25,000 nt of DNA from Takakia lepidozioides. Taxonomy: Eukaryota; Streptophyta; Takakiopsida; Takakiales; Takakiaceae. The stretch covers positions 1 through 25,000 of the forward strand of contig JAKLZA010000153.1 of assembly GCA_030704615.1 (NCBI GenBank), in the 5' to 3' direction. The notes beneath the pieces are model-generated. The model searched no databases. It worked only from the letters and a program-made list of their open reading frames with translations, and had not been told where the DNA came from. The position numbers were made by a program, and so were the translations under genes. Positions 1 to 11,100 of this stretch are shown here, piece by piece; position 1 is the stretch's first letter; every line of letters starts with the position of its first letter.

Positions 1-593
1 TATGCAAGGAGCACCGTGGAGCCCTTGGTTGTTAGAAGCGGAGGCGATGTGGGTTACGAGATGGTAGACCCTGGCATTCGATCTTCAGCTTCAGAGATGA
101 AAGCACCATGCTGCAGGTAATTCCAGAGCACCTTGATGGTTTCAGATTGTGTACATGCATGAGCAAGCACGATTGGGAAGAGGACCAGTCAAGAGCAGGT
201 TATAGTGGCTTTGGTGGCAAAACTGAGAACTGAACTTGGGAATGCGAGCTTTCATTGTATGAAGGATTGCAAGACCAAGCGAAAGGGCTGATTTGGCTTG
301 GGGCAAATCAGTGCATTTTGTGGAGTATGGTGAGATTGGGTTTCAATCTCGAGCTTCAGCATTGAGAGGGCTCTTGTCATGGCAAGAACACGGCTGGAAT
401 AGGAGCTAAGAGGTGCGGCAAAGCCATGGAATGTGCACCTAGGGTTTCAGAGCTTGGAAGAAGAACTCTTGCACCACAAGAGGAGTGTCTTGTGGCTGGA
501 AATGTAAGCCTTAGGGTTTCAGGAGCTTGGCAAAGGCTGTGGAGTGCTTAGTCTTGTCTTAGAGAGCATCAAGGAGCCAAGGAGCCAAGATAG
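1..593. other. Non-coding, repeat-poor left edge
   Basis: I see no open reading frame of useful length and no recognisable gene. One stretch near 287-360 has the same word order as the tandem units further right (a 'gggctgat' start, then 'gtggagtatgg', then 'gagcttcag'). It is probably a strongly diverged outlying copy of that repeat. Nothing else can be supported. Confidence 0.5.
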
Positions 594-1075
594 GGGGCTG
601 ATACCTCTTGTGCGAAGGGGTTGCATGTGTGGAGCATGTATTTAGCTCATTGAAGTTTCCATCTTCAAGCTTGGAGGGCAAGCAAGAAAGAGGGAAGGAC
701 TGACTTCCCTTATGTGAGGGCAATGCATATGTGGAGCATGCTTTCAGCCTGTTGAAGGCTTGTACTTTCAGGTTTGGGAGTGCAAGAAAGGAAATAATGG
801 GCTGGTTTCCCTGTAGGGCATGTGTGGAGCATGCTTTTAGCCCACTGAAGCTTGTATTTTCAGATTTGCGGGTGCAAGAAATGAAGCAAAGGAGCTGATT
901 CTCTTATGGTGAGAGTGGGGCATGTGTGGAGCATGCCTTCAGCCCATTGAGGCTCTTGTTTTCAAGCTTTAGAGAGCTAGAACGGAAAGGCTAGGGCTGG
1001 TTTCCACTTGGGGTGAAATAAAAACACTTGTAAGGCATATGTGAGTTGGGGTTTCAACTTCAAGCTTGAAGGGAG
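594..1075. repeat. Degenerate tandem repeat, ~93-114 bp unit
   Basis: A core word of the form gcatgtgtggagcatg recurs at 623, 725, 818 and 920, with a weaker copy near 1035, giving spacings of 102, 93, 102 and about 114 bp. Each core is preceded by a 'ggctg..ttcc' segment. It is followed by 'tt.agcccattgaagcttg..tttcaagctt' and an 'agcaagaaag' segment. Units are clearly related but diverged by point changes and small indels. No reading frame runs through them, so this is a non-coding satellite-like block. Confidence 0.8.
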
Positions 1076-1436
1076 CACAACTCTTGAAGCAGCAGGTGCA
1101 TGGGCTGGATTAGGTGCAAAGGGCATGCTATGGTCAAGAAAAGCACGTGAATGAGTACCTACAAGGGCTGGAAGTCAGCCATGTTTGGTTAGTCGCCATA
1201 AGGATCAATGGTGTTGTTTTGTGAGTTAAAAGGAAGCTTGTGCACTTAGTTTCGGTTGCAAACATCTTCCTTTGGAATTAGAGCTACTATTGGTAGTGTA
1301 TGGGGGGCCATAAAGAGCAAGAATACCTTGCTGATTTCCTCACAGCCGCCATAGTTCGGTGAAAGAAGCCTAGAGTCCAAGAGACACAAACCCTAGCTTG
1401 GCATGGCTAAATCCCTTGAAAAAATGGCTAAACTGC

Positions 1437-2000
1437 CATGAGTGGCCATGGATGGGGCTGTGACAGGCTGTGCCCTATGGCCTGTGGGGTTGTGAGGGGC
1501 TGTGACCCCTGTGACCTGTGTAGGGCTGTAACAGGCTGTGAGGGGCTATGAGGGGCTATGAGGGGCTGTGATAGGTTGTGGCCTTTGGGGCTGTGACCCC
1601 TGTGACCTGTATAGGGCTGTGACAAGCTGTGATGGGCTATGGCGGGCTGTGACAGGCTGTGGCCTGTGGCCTGTGGGGCTGTGACGGGCTGTGAGGGGAT
1701 GTGACATGTTGTGGCCTTTGGGGCCGTGACCCCTGTGACCTTTGTAGGGCTGTGACAGGCTGTGCCCGTGGCCTTTGGGGTTGTGATGGGCTGTGACAGG
1801 CTGTGACCTATGGCCTTTGGGGCTGTGATAGGCTGTGGCCTGTGGGGCTGTGACCCTGTGACCTGTGTAGGGCTGTGACAGGCTGTGGCCTGTGTGGGGT
1901 TGTGACGGCTGTTACTAGTGATCTGTGTGGGCCTGTGCTGGTCTGTGGTGGCCCGTGTTGACCTGTGGACTGCTTGTGCTGACTCGTGGAGGCACTGGTG
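1437..2000. repeat. G/T-rich minisatellite (GGCTGTGAC-type)
   Basis: The block is built from a 9-12 bp word close to 'ggctgtgacag', interspersed with 'gtggcctttgggg' and 'cctgtgacctgtgtaggg'. A longer unit containing 'tgtgacccctgtgacctgt' recurs at about 1501, 1592, 1725 and 1850, so there is a loose higher-order period of roughly 90-130 bp. The + strand is strongly enriched in G and T. The Ser/Gln/Pro/His-rich minus-strand reading frames here are by-products of the repeat and are not called as genes. Confidence 0.9.
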
Positions 2001-2059
2001 AACTGCCTAAGGACTGACATGTGGTCTTGAAGGCCGAATTTTGAAGCTCGTGGAGGGCG

Positions 2060-3101
2060 GTTTGAGGAGTATCTTCATGATATTCCCATGGTCATGCAAG
2101 TGATGGAAGAGAGGAGGAGAGTGCGGGGATTGCACCAAGACCACCTCAGTTGTCACCATTGGATACCACACCTATTGTGTGGCAGTATCCGGATGAATGC
2201 ATTTGTCTTCTGGACGTGTTTGGCGGAATCAGCACCGGATTGGTTGTTGTGTTACAGGCAGGTGTACGAGTTCGGCGTTACTTGTATGTGGAGAGGGATG
2301 AGACTGCACGACGCGTTTCACTTCGCCATGTTGCTTAGTTAGTACAGCAGTACCCTGAGTTGTTGCCGGTGTCTGCAGTTCGTGGATATCAGCAGGCCTT
2401 GCCAGCAGACATTTCGTTGTTAGGGGCGCAGGATTTGGAGCGGGTTGGCTCCATTGATCTGGTAATGGCAGGTTGGCCCTGCCAAGGGCATTCATCAGCC
2501 GGGCATGACAATGGATTGCGAGACTCGAGGTCGGGTCTGTTTTGGGAGATGGTGCGGGTTTGCGCCACTTGCAGCTTCATCAAGCTGTATCTCCAGCATA
2601 CATCTTGGAGAACGTGCCACTGTGATGGCCAGTGTGCATCAAGTCCGGTCGTGGCTTGGGTCAGCAGTGTTGCTAGATGCAGCTACAGTGGGGTCACGGG
2701 CTCATCGTCCACAGCTATGGTGGACTAACTTGATGCCACCCGCACTGCTCAAGCGTACATTTGATGGGGTACAGCGGCCAGCACACCTCACATTGGATAG
2801 CATTTTGGACACATGGAGACAGTCTCAGCGTGTGAGACACGATGACCGTTCGCCTTTGGCAGTGGTCAATAATGTGGGTCAATCACGAGCAACATTACCT
2901 ACACTGCTCAAATTCCTAGGATCGCATGCTTTCCGGGATAGTGGACCTGGCCTCATGTGGGATGCTCAGTTGCAGCAGTTAGTGAAGCCTAATACTGACG
3001 AGCGTGAGCGGACAATGGGTTTTACCACTGGTACCACGGTAGTGCCGTCTCTTTCTGAACTCGGAATTGTGAAAAAAGGCCCAACAATCCGACAGGGATG
3101 A
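2060..3101 (+). pseudogene. Decayed C5 DNA methyltransferase, retroelement type
   Basis: Cytosine-5 DNA methyltransferases transfer a methyl group from SAM to cytosine. The motifs appear in family order but in three frames. The SAM-binding motif I (LLDVFGGISTGL) is at about 2207-2242, followed by YVERDETARR. The catalytic motif IV PCQGHS, with its Cys, is at 2477-2494. Motif VI YILENVP is at 2599-2619. A RPQLWWTNL block is at 2706-2732 and DERERTMGF at 2997-3023. Breaks are an in-frame TAG at 2336-2338, a probable 1-nt loss near 2560, a second frame change just after ENVP near 2620, and perhaps another near 2145. The order and the tightly clustered motifs without other domains resemble methyltransferases carried by retrotransposons in charophytes and dinoflagellates. 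I see no gag, reverse transcriptase or LTR beside it, so the retroelement origin is an inference. It cannot make an intact enzyme as read here. Confidence 0.8.
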
Positions 3102-3700
3102 GCTCTCACCGAGATTCATTCATCCGATAGGGTCGCAGCAGTTCCCCGCGGTAGGAAACGGTTCCCGGGTGGTCCTCAGTTCTCATTGGGTTCCCAAGGG
3201 CATCTTTAGGCACCAAGGGTATCTTTGGATTCCCCACATGATTTCCCATAGGGGAGGTATTTTTTCCAATATCCTTATTTTTTTATTTTCTGAAATTGCT
3301 TAAATATGATAGATGTCATAGGGCTCAAACTTCACACAAGCATTCGGATTGGTTCAACTTTGAAACCCCATAACTTTGTGTGGATTTCATGAAATCATGC
3401 ACGTCCAAATGTGTTGGATGCCCCAGATGTGGGGCATCTTATCAATTTATCCGGGGTAAAAATGACAAAAATTCACCGTTAGATCTTCTGCCATCTTTAG
3501 ATGAACGGTCATAGGGTGTTCTACCCTGCATATTTGAACTAAAACCCAACGATTTTATTAGTTTTCACTAACACAAAAAAAATAAAAAATAAAAAAATAA
3601 AAAAATCTAAATAAATTGGAAAAAGAAAATGGATAAAATTTTATGGGTTCAAATTACTATTCAGCTATCTGGCAAGTATTGGCATCTTTTAACATTTTGA
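3102..3700. other. Non-coding, transposon-like DNA with hairpin and A-rich tract
   Basis: There is no reading frame of note. A perfect 8-bp stem with a 6-nt loop (gatgcccc/ggggcatc) lies at 3417-3438. An 'accgtt...aacggt' pair flanks about 40 bp near 3475-3510. A-rich low-complexity sequence fills 3573-3630. Such short dyads and A-tracts are common in the non-coding parts of plant transposons, but I cannot assign a family. Confidence 0.4.
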
Positions 3701-3706
3701 TTAATG

Positions 3707-3833
3707 AACCTAGCCAGGATATCATGGAGCTGGAGATTGAACCCCAAGATCTCATGGCGTTGAAGCATTAAACATAGAAATTTCATGGTCTTCAAGCATT
3801 GAACCTAGGATCTCATGGAGCTTGAGAGCATTA
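3707..3833. repeat. Four-copy 30-31 bp tandem repeat
   Basis: The word tcatgg recurs at 3722, 3752, 3783 and 3813, each within a unit like 'gaacctaggatctcatggagcttgaagcatt'. Units are about 75% alike by eye. The block directly abuts the GC-rich body of the SINE candidate to its right. Confidence 0.75.
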
Positions 3834-3859
3834 AAGAAGCTGTGCCATGGGGCCACCAA

Positions 3860-4138
3860 CTCTCCAGGAGAGTTATGCCAAGGGCCCACCAAGAACGGAA
3901 CCTGTTTTTATCCCCATGCACCCTGATTCTCACACCCAGCACGAACGGCCGGTTCGGTTCTGCGCCGATCCCATTGGCAGGTTCCGGGTCATGTTCTACA
4001 GGAATGGGCCCGGTTCCGGTTAACCAGAACCTGAACCGGCGGTTAACCTGGGTCCCGGCGGGTAACCGCCCAACACTGGTTTAAACCCCAAACCACCAGG
4101 GGACACACCCGTGCACTTACCAGCTGAGCTACCAGCCG
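3860..4138 (-). repeat. Candidate tRNA-derived SINE
   Basis: Read on the minus strand, 4138 to about 4070 begins with a tRNA-like head. An A-box-like TAGCTCAGCTGG lies at 4131-4120, preceded by about seven bases where an acceptor stem would be. A B-box-like ggtttaaacc follows about 30 nt downstream. The B box departs from the GGTTCRANNCC consensus, so this is a diverged or non-functional promoter rather than a tRNA gene. A GC-rich body follows, with a 7-bp-arm palindrome (ccggttc/gaaccgg, 4010-4039). The far end is not defined; it may stop at the 30-bp tandem repeat. Confidence 0.45.
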
Positions 4139-4217
4139 ATGTGCATATTTTCCATATATGATGAAAATAAAAACAAATACGAAATATCGACCAGGTATTG
4201 AATTTCTCGCCAAATGG

Positions 4218-4320
4218 CTACGCTAGTCCCGCACGTCCAAGAAGGTCCATCATGCAGCCAAAGTGCTTTACTGTCCGAGTGACACCGTACACCAAACTTC
4301 CGTAGTATCCAGGCGCATCT
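4218..4320 (-). pseudogene. PPR protein fragment
   Basis: On the minus strand, residues encoded by 4289-4227 read YGVTRTVKHFGCMMDLLGRA. This closely matches the conserved join of two repeats in plant PLS-class pentatricopeptide-repeat proteins, where H-(Y/F)-x-CMVDLLGRAG is nearly invariant. A TAG stop follows two residues later, and the upstream 60-odd codons are Pro/Ser-rich with no PPR pattern. Only one motif boundary therefore survives. PPR proteins bind organelle RNA; this piece is too short to do so. It could be a gene relic or a fragment captured by a transposon. Confidence 0.6.
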
Positions 4321-4502
4321 GTAGAATATTCGATAGCAATGTCAGTAGACGCAGGGGACGGGGTCCACGTGGACGGGGGTGATGGGGCAAACGTCACTTC
4401 TTTCCGTTCTTTGAGCGCTTTCTTCTCCGGTCCCGAAGAAGGACCGGGTAGCCGGTCATCGCTGCCAAGACCACCGGGCGTTGCCGGTGGGCTCTGAGGC
4501 AT

Positions 4503-5162
4503 CGATGAGGCAGGAGCCTGGAGTACGATCGGTGCGAGCGATCGAGGCAGACAGACCTAGCAGTAGGATTTGGATTCACGCATGCTGCTGTGGCTGATCT
4601 GAAGCATGCAGGCAACCATTGCAGCGATGGTGACGTGCTTATTAGTGTTGCGTAGCCGTGTTTCGCACTATAATGTAGGAGAACTGTGTCTTTGGTCCAG
4701 GAGCTTTTGAGAGTGCGGTGAGCGGCCATTGCTGCAATGGTGATCTCTCTCATCCCTCCTTAGTGGTTTAGTAATATAGTTGGGATAGTGTACGACACTC
4801 GCAGGATAGCTCGCCTGATTGTGTTGTGTTGCTTCTTTCTTGCATTCGAGCTCTTGCACTTTCTTTCGACGGAAGCGCTGTGTGATCCACAACAGCCTGT
4901 TGTTGTTGCCTTGTGTACGGTGGTTGTTGCTCCCCGGACGCCCCTCTGTTGGCTGTAAGAGTTACATCTTGGAGTGATCACGACTGGAGTGTCTCTACTT
5001 TGTTGCTTAATGTGCGTTGACGGTCTCTAAGAGGCGTACACACTCTAGCGCAGCATAAACTTGAGGTCTTGGTGTTGTTGCTTCGCTTGTGCTTTGAAAC
5101 GGGATCTCTACGATGGTTACATTCCTGAGAGAGTATGCATTCGAGTGATTCATGTCGCAGTT
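4503..5162. other. Upstream region of the MORC gene, with uORFs
   Basis: No gene or clear repeat is visible in 4503-5050. Just ahead of the chosen MORC start are three short upstream reading frames with ATG. They lie at 5113-5148 (11 codons plus stop), 5135-5200 and 5152-5184; the last two overlap the MORC start at 5163 in other frames. An in-frame stop at 5046-5048 closes the MORC frame upstream. I cannot place a transcription start, so whether the uORFs are in the mRNA is unknown. Confidence 0.5.
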
Positions 5163-8100
5163 ATGGCTTCGCTGCCCGTCGTGAAGCAGGAAGAGGATGA
5201 TAGCGTTTATCTGGAGCTCAGCTCAAGTAACAGCGGTGGCAGCCGCACGGCCACCAAGGGTTTAGGCAAGAGGCGTAGCCCCCATTCGGGCAACTGGGAA
5301 GGACTTTCGGAGAAGCGGCAGAAAGTGGAACCTGTAGACGAGCAATATTCTGCTTGGAAATATGAAGAGACGGAGGATCAGTTGCAGGTGGCAATGGCCA
5401 AGCAAGCTTTGTCGGTTACCACTGTCATGACAGCCCCCACTTGCAAGCCCACATCCGAGGTTGCAGCAAATGGTCGCACCTTTTGTCGGCAATTCTGGAA
5501 AGCTGGAGACTATGAGAGTCTCCAGCCTGCTATACTCCGGCAGCAACCAGGTCAAGCTCTTATGTCAGTGATGATATGTCTCTATTTGCCTATCAGATTA
5601 CCAAGAAGCAAGAATGTTGTGAATGGTGAGCTGGTTCAAAGACGAACTGGTGGATACATAATGCATGGCAGTTGGTTAGTGCTTTCCAGTATCTGTTCTT
5701 TGCAGGATATGTTCCTGGGGGGCAGGCTTCAAGGTGTCGCTCCACAGGCTGCAGAATTTGTTGTTGACATCAAGAGGAGAGACAGTTAGAGTGGCTTGAA
5801 TTAAATTGTTGTTCTGGGTGCAGGTGGAATTGATCGGGTGCGGGTGCACCCAAAGTTCTTGCATTCGAATGCGACCAGCCACAAGTGGGCTCTAGGAGGT
5901 ATGGTTTGGTCAGAGCAGCTTAAAGGGCTGTTGTTTATTTATATTTCCACTGGAAGCTCAGGTAGGGTTTGGGTTGAAAATTAGTTAATTCACGTCGCGC
6001 TTGTGGCTCTCCCTTCCGTTGCACCTCCCTTCTTTCAGTCTTTTGCTTTTCCCAAGGGTTTTGGCTTGGTTCGGCATGGTCCAGGGTGGGCATCTCACCA
6101 CAGGTGTGATTTGGTGCAGCTGTTGCTGAGCTTCTGGACAACTCACTGGATGAGGTATTGCCTGAGGCATACTGCCCACATTTTCTTGCTTATTACTGTT
6201 GTTCTGATTGTCTCTTGTGTGAGGATTGGGACCTTCATGACCTTGCAGTACAATTGATATATAACCAATGAGAACTATAAAGGTATTTTCCATACTTCCC
6301 TGAGTAGCTTTGCTTGCAGTTGGGCTGTTGTTATGCCTTCTTCACATGTACATATCCATAGCATGCTGTACAATGTTGGCCCTGAACTGGGGGGCAAAGT
6401 CTGGACTGTATATGGTGAGATGCAGGTTGTAAATGGTGCAACCTTTGTGAATGTGGATACAATTAAGAATCCAATGGATGGGGTGCCCATGCTTATTATT
6501 GAAGGTATGAAGCAGTGATACTTGTTCATCTTGTGTTTTTCTTCGTCAGTCTGCAACTTCATTCCTGCAATGTCTAGTGGTTAAGGGGAAAGTCACCTCA
6601 GGGTTTACGTGTCTTGTTAAGTCCTGTCTCGTACAGCCACCAAGAGGCAATGCAATTAGGTGCTGATGTCTGTGACAATGCATGCAGATAATGGCGGGGG
6701 AATGACCCCAGAACGAATGCGCCAATGCATGTCACTTGGTTACTCTGAAAAGAGCAAAAGTTCCAATACAATTGGCCAATGTATCTCCCATTTCCTCTTC
6801 ATCTCTGTCTTTGTTTGTTACTGCAAATAAGTGAGATCTATTTTTGTTCATTTGTGTGGTTTTGTTATGCACTCTATGATTGGTCCCAAGGTGTGAGTAT
6901 GTGTTGTATGCACGATTGGTTAACCAGATTCAATTGCTAGTTTTCTTTGGTTGTCAATAAGATGTTGGCTCTCATGTGTGTGCTTGTGACGATAGATCCA
7001 GCAGTTGTGTTGTGCAGATGGCAATGGATTCAAGACAAGCACTATGCGTCTGGGGGCTGATGTGATTGTTTTCTCACGGACCTCTGCGAAAGATGGGCGC
7101 AGGTGTGGTCTTATTACCCGTATTTGTCTTCCATCATAATATGAGTGCCGAGTAAAACGTGTATGGCAAAGTGTTTCAGCTGGTGATGTGCTGCTTACTT
7201 TGTTGACTGCAATCTATGGAATCTAGGGATGGTAGCTGGAGAGTGATTTTATTTGCAAAGACACATCCCACTACCTGGAGGAGCTGCCAGTGATGTAGTG
7301 GCCCTCGTTCTGCTATTGAGTGTCCCTCCTTCCTTCCCCTCTATTCTGTGGTGTTCAAATGAGGGGTCTTATTGCCAAAAAGAAATTTGGCAACTAAGGT
7401 ACTGCATGCAGGTTATTGGTGGCCTACTATGTTCAAAGATGTGCACAACTTCTGTAGAAGTTGCCATGAGTGTCAGAGAGGATTATTCCAGTCTGTGAAG
7501 GGTGGTTGTGGAGATAGTCAAGTAAAAGACTCTGCGTAACATGAGTTCTGGGTGTGGTGTTCAGGGGTACCCAGAGTGTTGGTATGTTGTCTTTCACCTT
7601 CTTACGAAACACAGGACATGAAGACATTATTGTCCCAATGGTGAGTCCTTGCTCTTCTCTAGCACTCCGGTATATTCTTCTACTTGAGGTTATCTTGCAA
7701 GATTTCCCCCTTCAGATTTGGATGTATTTTGGGCAAGAATTGGTTGGTTCTACTGGGAGGGTGCTGGAGACATATTCAACCTTATTTACTTGTTTGCAGG
7801 TTTTATAACAAGTGTATATGCCTGATCCTGCAGGTGGACTATGAAATGGAAGATGGGGAAGTGTGGCCATTGATCAGGAGCAATACCGTGGATTGGACCC
7901 AAAACCTCCAAACTATCCATCGCTGGTGTCCATATGACACTGAACAGGATCTCTTTGACCAGGTCAATTTCCTTGCTGCTTGCCAGTCATGCAAATAAGT
8001 GGCTCTTGTTCAAACTGTCTGAGATGTTAACCTTGTGAATTGTATTTGACTACCTGGCAGATATGTTCTGCGACTGCTTGTTGATACTCAGCCTGAGAGC

Positions 8101-11100
8101 TCTTTTAGCAAAGTTTCTGTAATGTCTCTGCTGGTTGAGTTACTTGCTGCCAGGTGTGAGACACTCTGGCCATTCTTAAGCTGGTGCACGGTTTAACTTG
8201 GATGATATTGGTGGCTTAACATGAGCCTTTTTGGTTGATGCTACCTTCACAGCTCTCTTGGTGGGGACCACTGTTGCCTGCAGTATTCTTAATTAGGTCT
8301 AGTTGTGATGTGCGGATAGATTGAAGTTTGTTTGTATCATGTGTGGAAGGTCCTTACTCTATTTTTCTTCAAATTATCCAAAACTTGCGATATTTCTTAG
8401 GGGGGCCAATGTCAATGGAGTCCAGTATTAACTTGTTCTACATTATCAAGGCACAAACTTTCTGTGTTGCTTCAGAAGTTCTTGAACACCTTCTCATGGG
8501 CCTCCAGTTATCCCGGTGGGTACCTTGGCTGTTAGTTCAATGAAATTGTTGGGGCACAATAACAGATCTTCTTTCATTATTGTGCAGTTCTCAGGGATAA
8601 AGGAGCAGGGTACCAGAATTGTGGTGTACAACCTGTGGGAGGATGACAAAGGCCAGCTCGAGCTGGATTTTGAATCGGACCCTCAGGTAAGTAGCGAGTC
8701 ACGCCAACCTCCTGGCCTTTTACTTTTAAGCACATGCAGCAGATGAGAAATTTGGGGTAGGAAATGATGAAGAAGTCAGTAGTGCAGTCATCTTTGTAAC
8801 TGCTTTGTTTGGTTCTGTTTTTGAGATCTTGAGCTTTGTTGAAGGGGGGAGGAATACAAGAGAGAATCATGATTGTCTTGTATGTCCACTGTCACAGGAC
8901 ATCCAAATCCGAGGGGGGAGTCGTGATGAGAAGCAGAGTACGATGGCCAAACGTTTTCCAAATTCCATTCATTTTCTTACTTATCGGCACTCATTGCGGG
9001 TAATATTGGAAATCATCCTTGTCTGAGTCACTTTTCTTCTCTCCAAGTTCAGTGCAAGCAAGCCACCTTTTTTCTATATGTGAGTGTGTTTTAGGTGTGA
9101 GTTGGGAATAGGGGAGGTTACCGCTATCTGAATCCCAGAAATGTGCACTGTGATATGTTACTTTTAGGAAGTTCTTTCCTCCCAGCTTTGTGGGAAGTGA
9201 TCCTCTGGATTCGGCATGGCAGAGCTATGTTTCTATCTTGTACTTGCGACTACCTCCAGGGTTCAGAATCACCCTTCGAGGACAAGTTGTCCAGTACCAC
9301 AGCCTGGTGAGCGATCTGATGCATACACAAGAGGTCACTTACAGACCTCACGGTGGCATTGAGGTCGCTCTCAAAGATACTAATGTAAGTAAGTCATCGC
9401 TTATGTTTTGTGAAGGCAATCTGGTGAGATTCCTAGTATGAAATTGGTGTTTATTATTCTTTTGAGATATCTTCATTCAAAACTGAACTAACTCTAAATT
9501 CAAGTATTTACTAGGCTCTCGCATTAAATATAACTTCTAATGCCCAGTATACGAAGATGGGGTAAGACGTTATGTTTTGCTTTGTGATTTGGCAGCACCG
9601 ATTGTAGGTTAATCCTCTACGGAGGAGATTGGAGGTCAGAGCACCAGTAAGACTTGTTTGGATATCACAGAGTGGAAGATTTTGACAGTAGTTGTAGTAC
9701 ATGCAGATGGTGGCAGTGGTGACCATAGGATTTGTGAAAGATGCCACGCACCATGTGGATGTGCAAGGCTTCAATGTCTACCATAAGAACCGTCTTATCA
9801 AGGCAAGATTCCTCTGAGCTCTTGAGTTATCTAAACTGTGAATCACATACTGCAAACAAGTATCAAGTGCTCCTTTAGTGGAAATCCTCACTCCTTCATT
9901 TCTTTTGGTCAAGCCTGTAATCACGGCCGCACCTAAAATAAGGTGTTGATAGACCAGAGATTGTAATTCAAGATTGTATTTTCCGGAAGGACGTTAGCCA
10001 CAAGCAGTTTAAACTGCACAGCCTAGTGAGTACAAGCTTACGGATCAGCATTTGGAAAGCAGGTGTGTAGTTCTGTGTTGAGGGGGGCAGGGGTTAAAGT
10101 TAGAGGTCTGTTGGTATTGGCCCATTCCTGTCAATCAAGCTTCTTGTTAAGCATTCCAAGCTACATTCCTAGATATACCTGGTGGAACAGAGGAGTATGG
10201 ACTGGAATGGTTGTTCCTCTATGTGATAATTAAGAAGTGACAGATGTCTGATCAGTAAGTTGAGGTAGGTTTTGCTGACATTGTATGGCATTGTATTGTT
10301 GTTAATCTCTCTGTAGCCTTTCTGGAGGATCTGGAATGCGGCTGGCAGTGGAGGGCGTGGTGTTATTGGTATGCTCCAGCTGTACACCCAGTCGTAACAT
10401 GAAAGATTGAGGGGTCTTCTGTAATCTCAGTTTTGACTTAAATTGGAGCTGATTAAAATCTGTAAAGTCAAACATCGGTTGCGGCACAATGCTGCCTTAC
10501 AAGTGGTCGTGGGTTCAAAGCCAGATAGGTGTATGTTGGATGTCGCCCATTATGGCCAACCCAGCTATAAAGGGGGGGTAGCGGTTATGGCTGTGAGAAG
10601 GTGCCCACCTTCCAAATGGATGGCAGTAGCCCTTTGCGGTGAAGTGACACCTTTAGTTATGCTTGCTTTGGCAAGAGTCTTCCTCCTCCTACGCTATTTG
10701 TGGATTAGATAACATCAGTTTAAAAAGGAACCAATTGTGACATTAGGACGTATGTTGTGCTGGCAGGAGTGCTGGAGGCCAACTTTGTGCAACCAGCACA
10801 TGACAAGCAAGGGTTTGAGCGGACGACTGTGCTGGCACGGCTAGAATCGCGCTTGTTGCAGATGCAAAAAACATACTGGTCTCTCCTTATCGACCATCCC
10901 ATGAACTGTACCTCCGGCATAGACAGACATGAATCTTAGTACAGATTTCCATTTTGGATCAGTTCAGCACTGTATTCACTTTGTTGCTTTTGCAGGGCGA
11001 ACAATTGCCACAAAATTGGTTATTTGAGCAATGTGGGCAGAAAGAAGGGTCTGCAGCCTGCCCCCATACCTAAAGGTACATGTTGTTGATGAAGACCTGA

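Noticed and set aside
1428-2020. Minus-strand Ser/Gln/Pro/His-rich reading frames
   Set aside because: They are translations of the minisatellite and carry no independent coding signal.
4010-4039. Palindrome ccggttc/gaaccgg as an operator-like site
   Set aside because: It lies inside GC-rich repeat DNA with many similar words and is better read as part of the repeat body.
5061-5162. Upstream in-frame extension of MORC from a TTG at 5061
   Set aside because: It is Cys-rich with no family match, and the first ATG in frame is 5163.
5551-5789. Read-through extension of MORC exon 1 to a stop at 5789
   Set aside because: A donor at 5551 in phase 1 joins perfectly to the conserved GIDRVRVHPKFLHSNA exon. 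The extension has no MORC similarity.
10440-10525. tRNA or SINE with a B-box-like ggttcaaagcc at 10512-10522
   Set aside because: The B box matches well, but I find no A box or cloverleaf upstream. It may be a relic, but the evidence is too thin to call.
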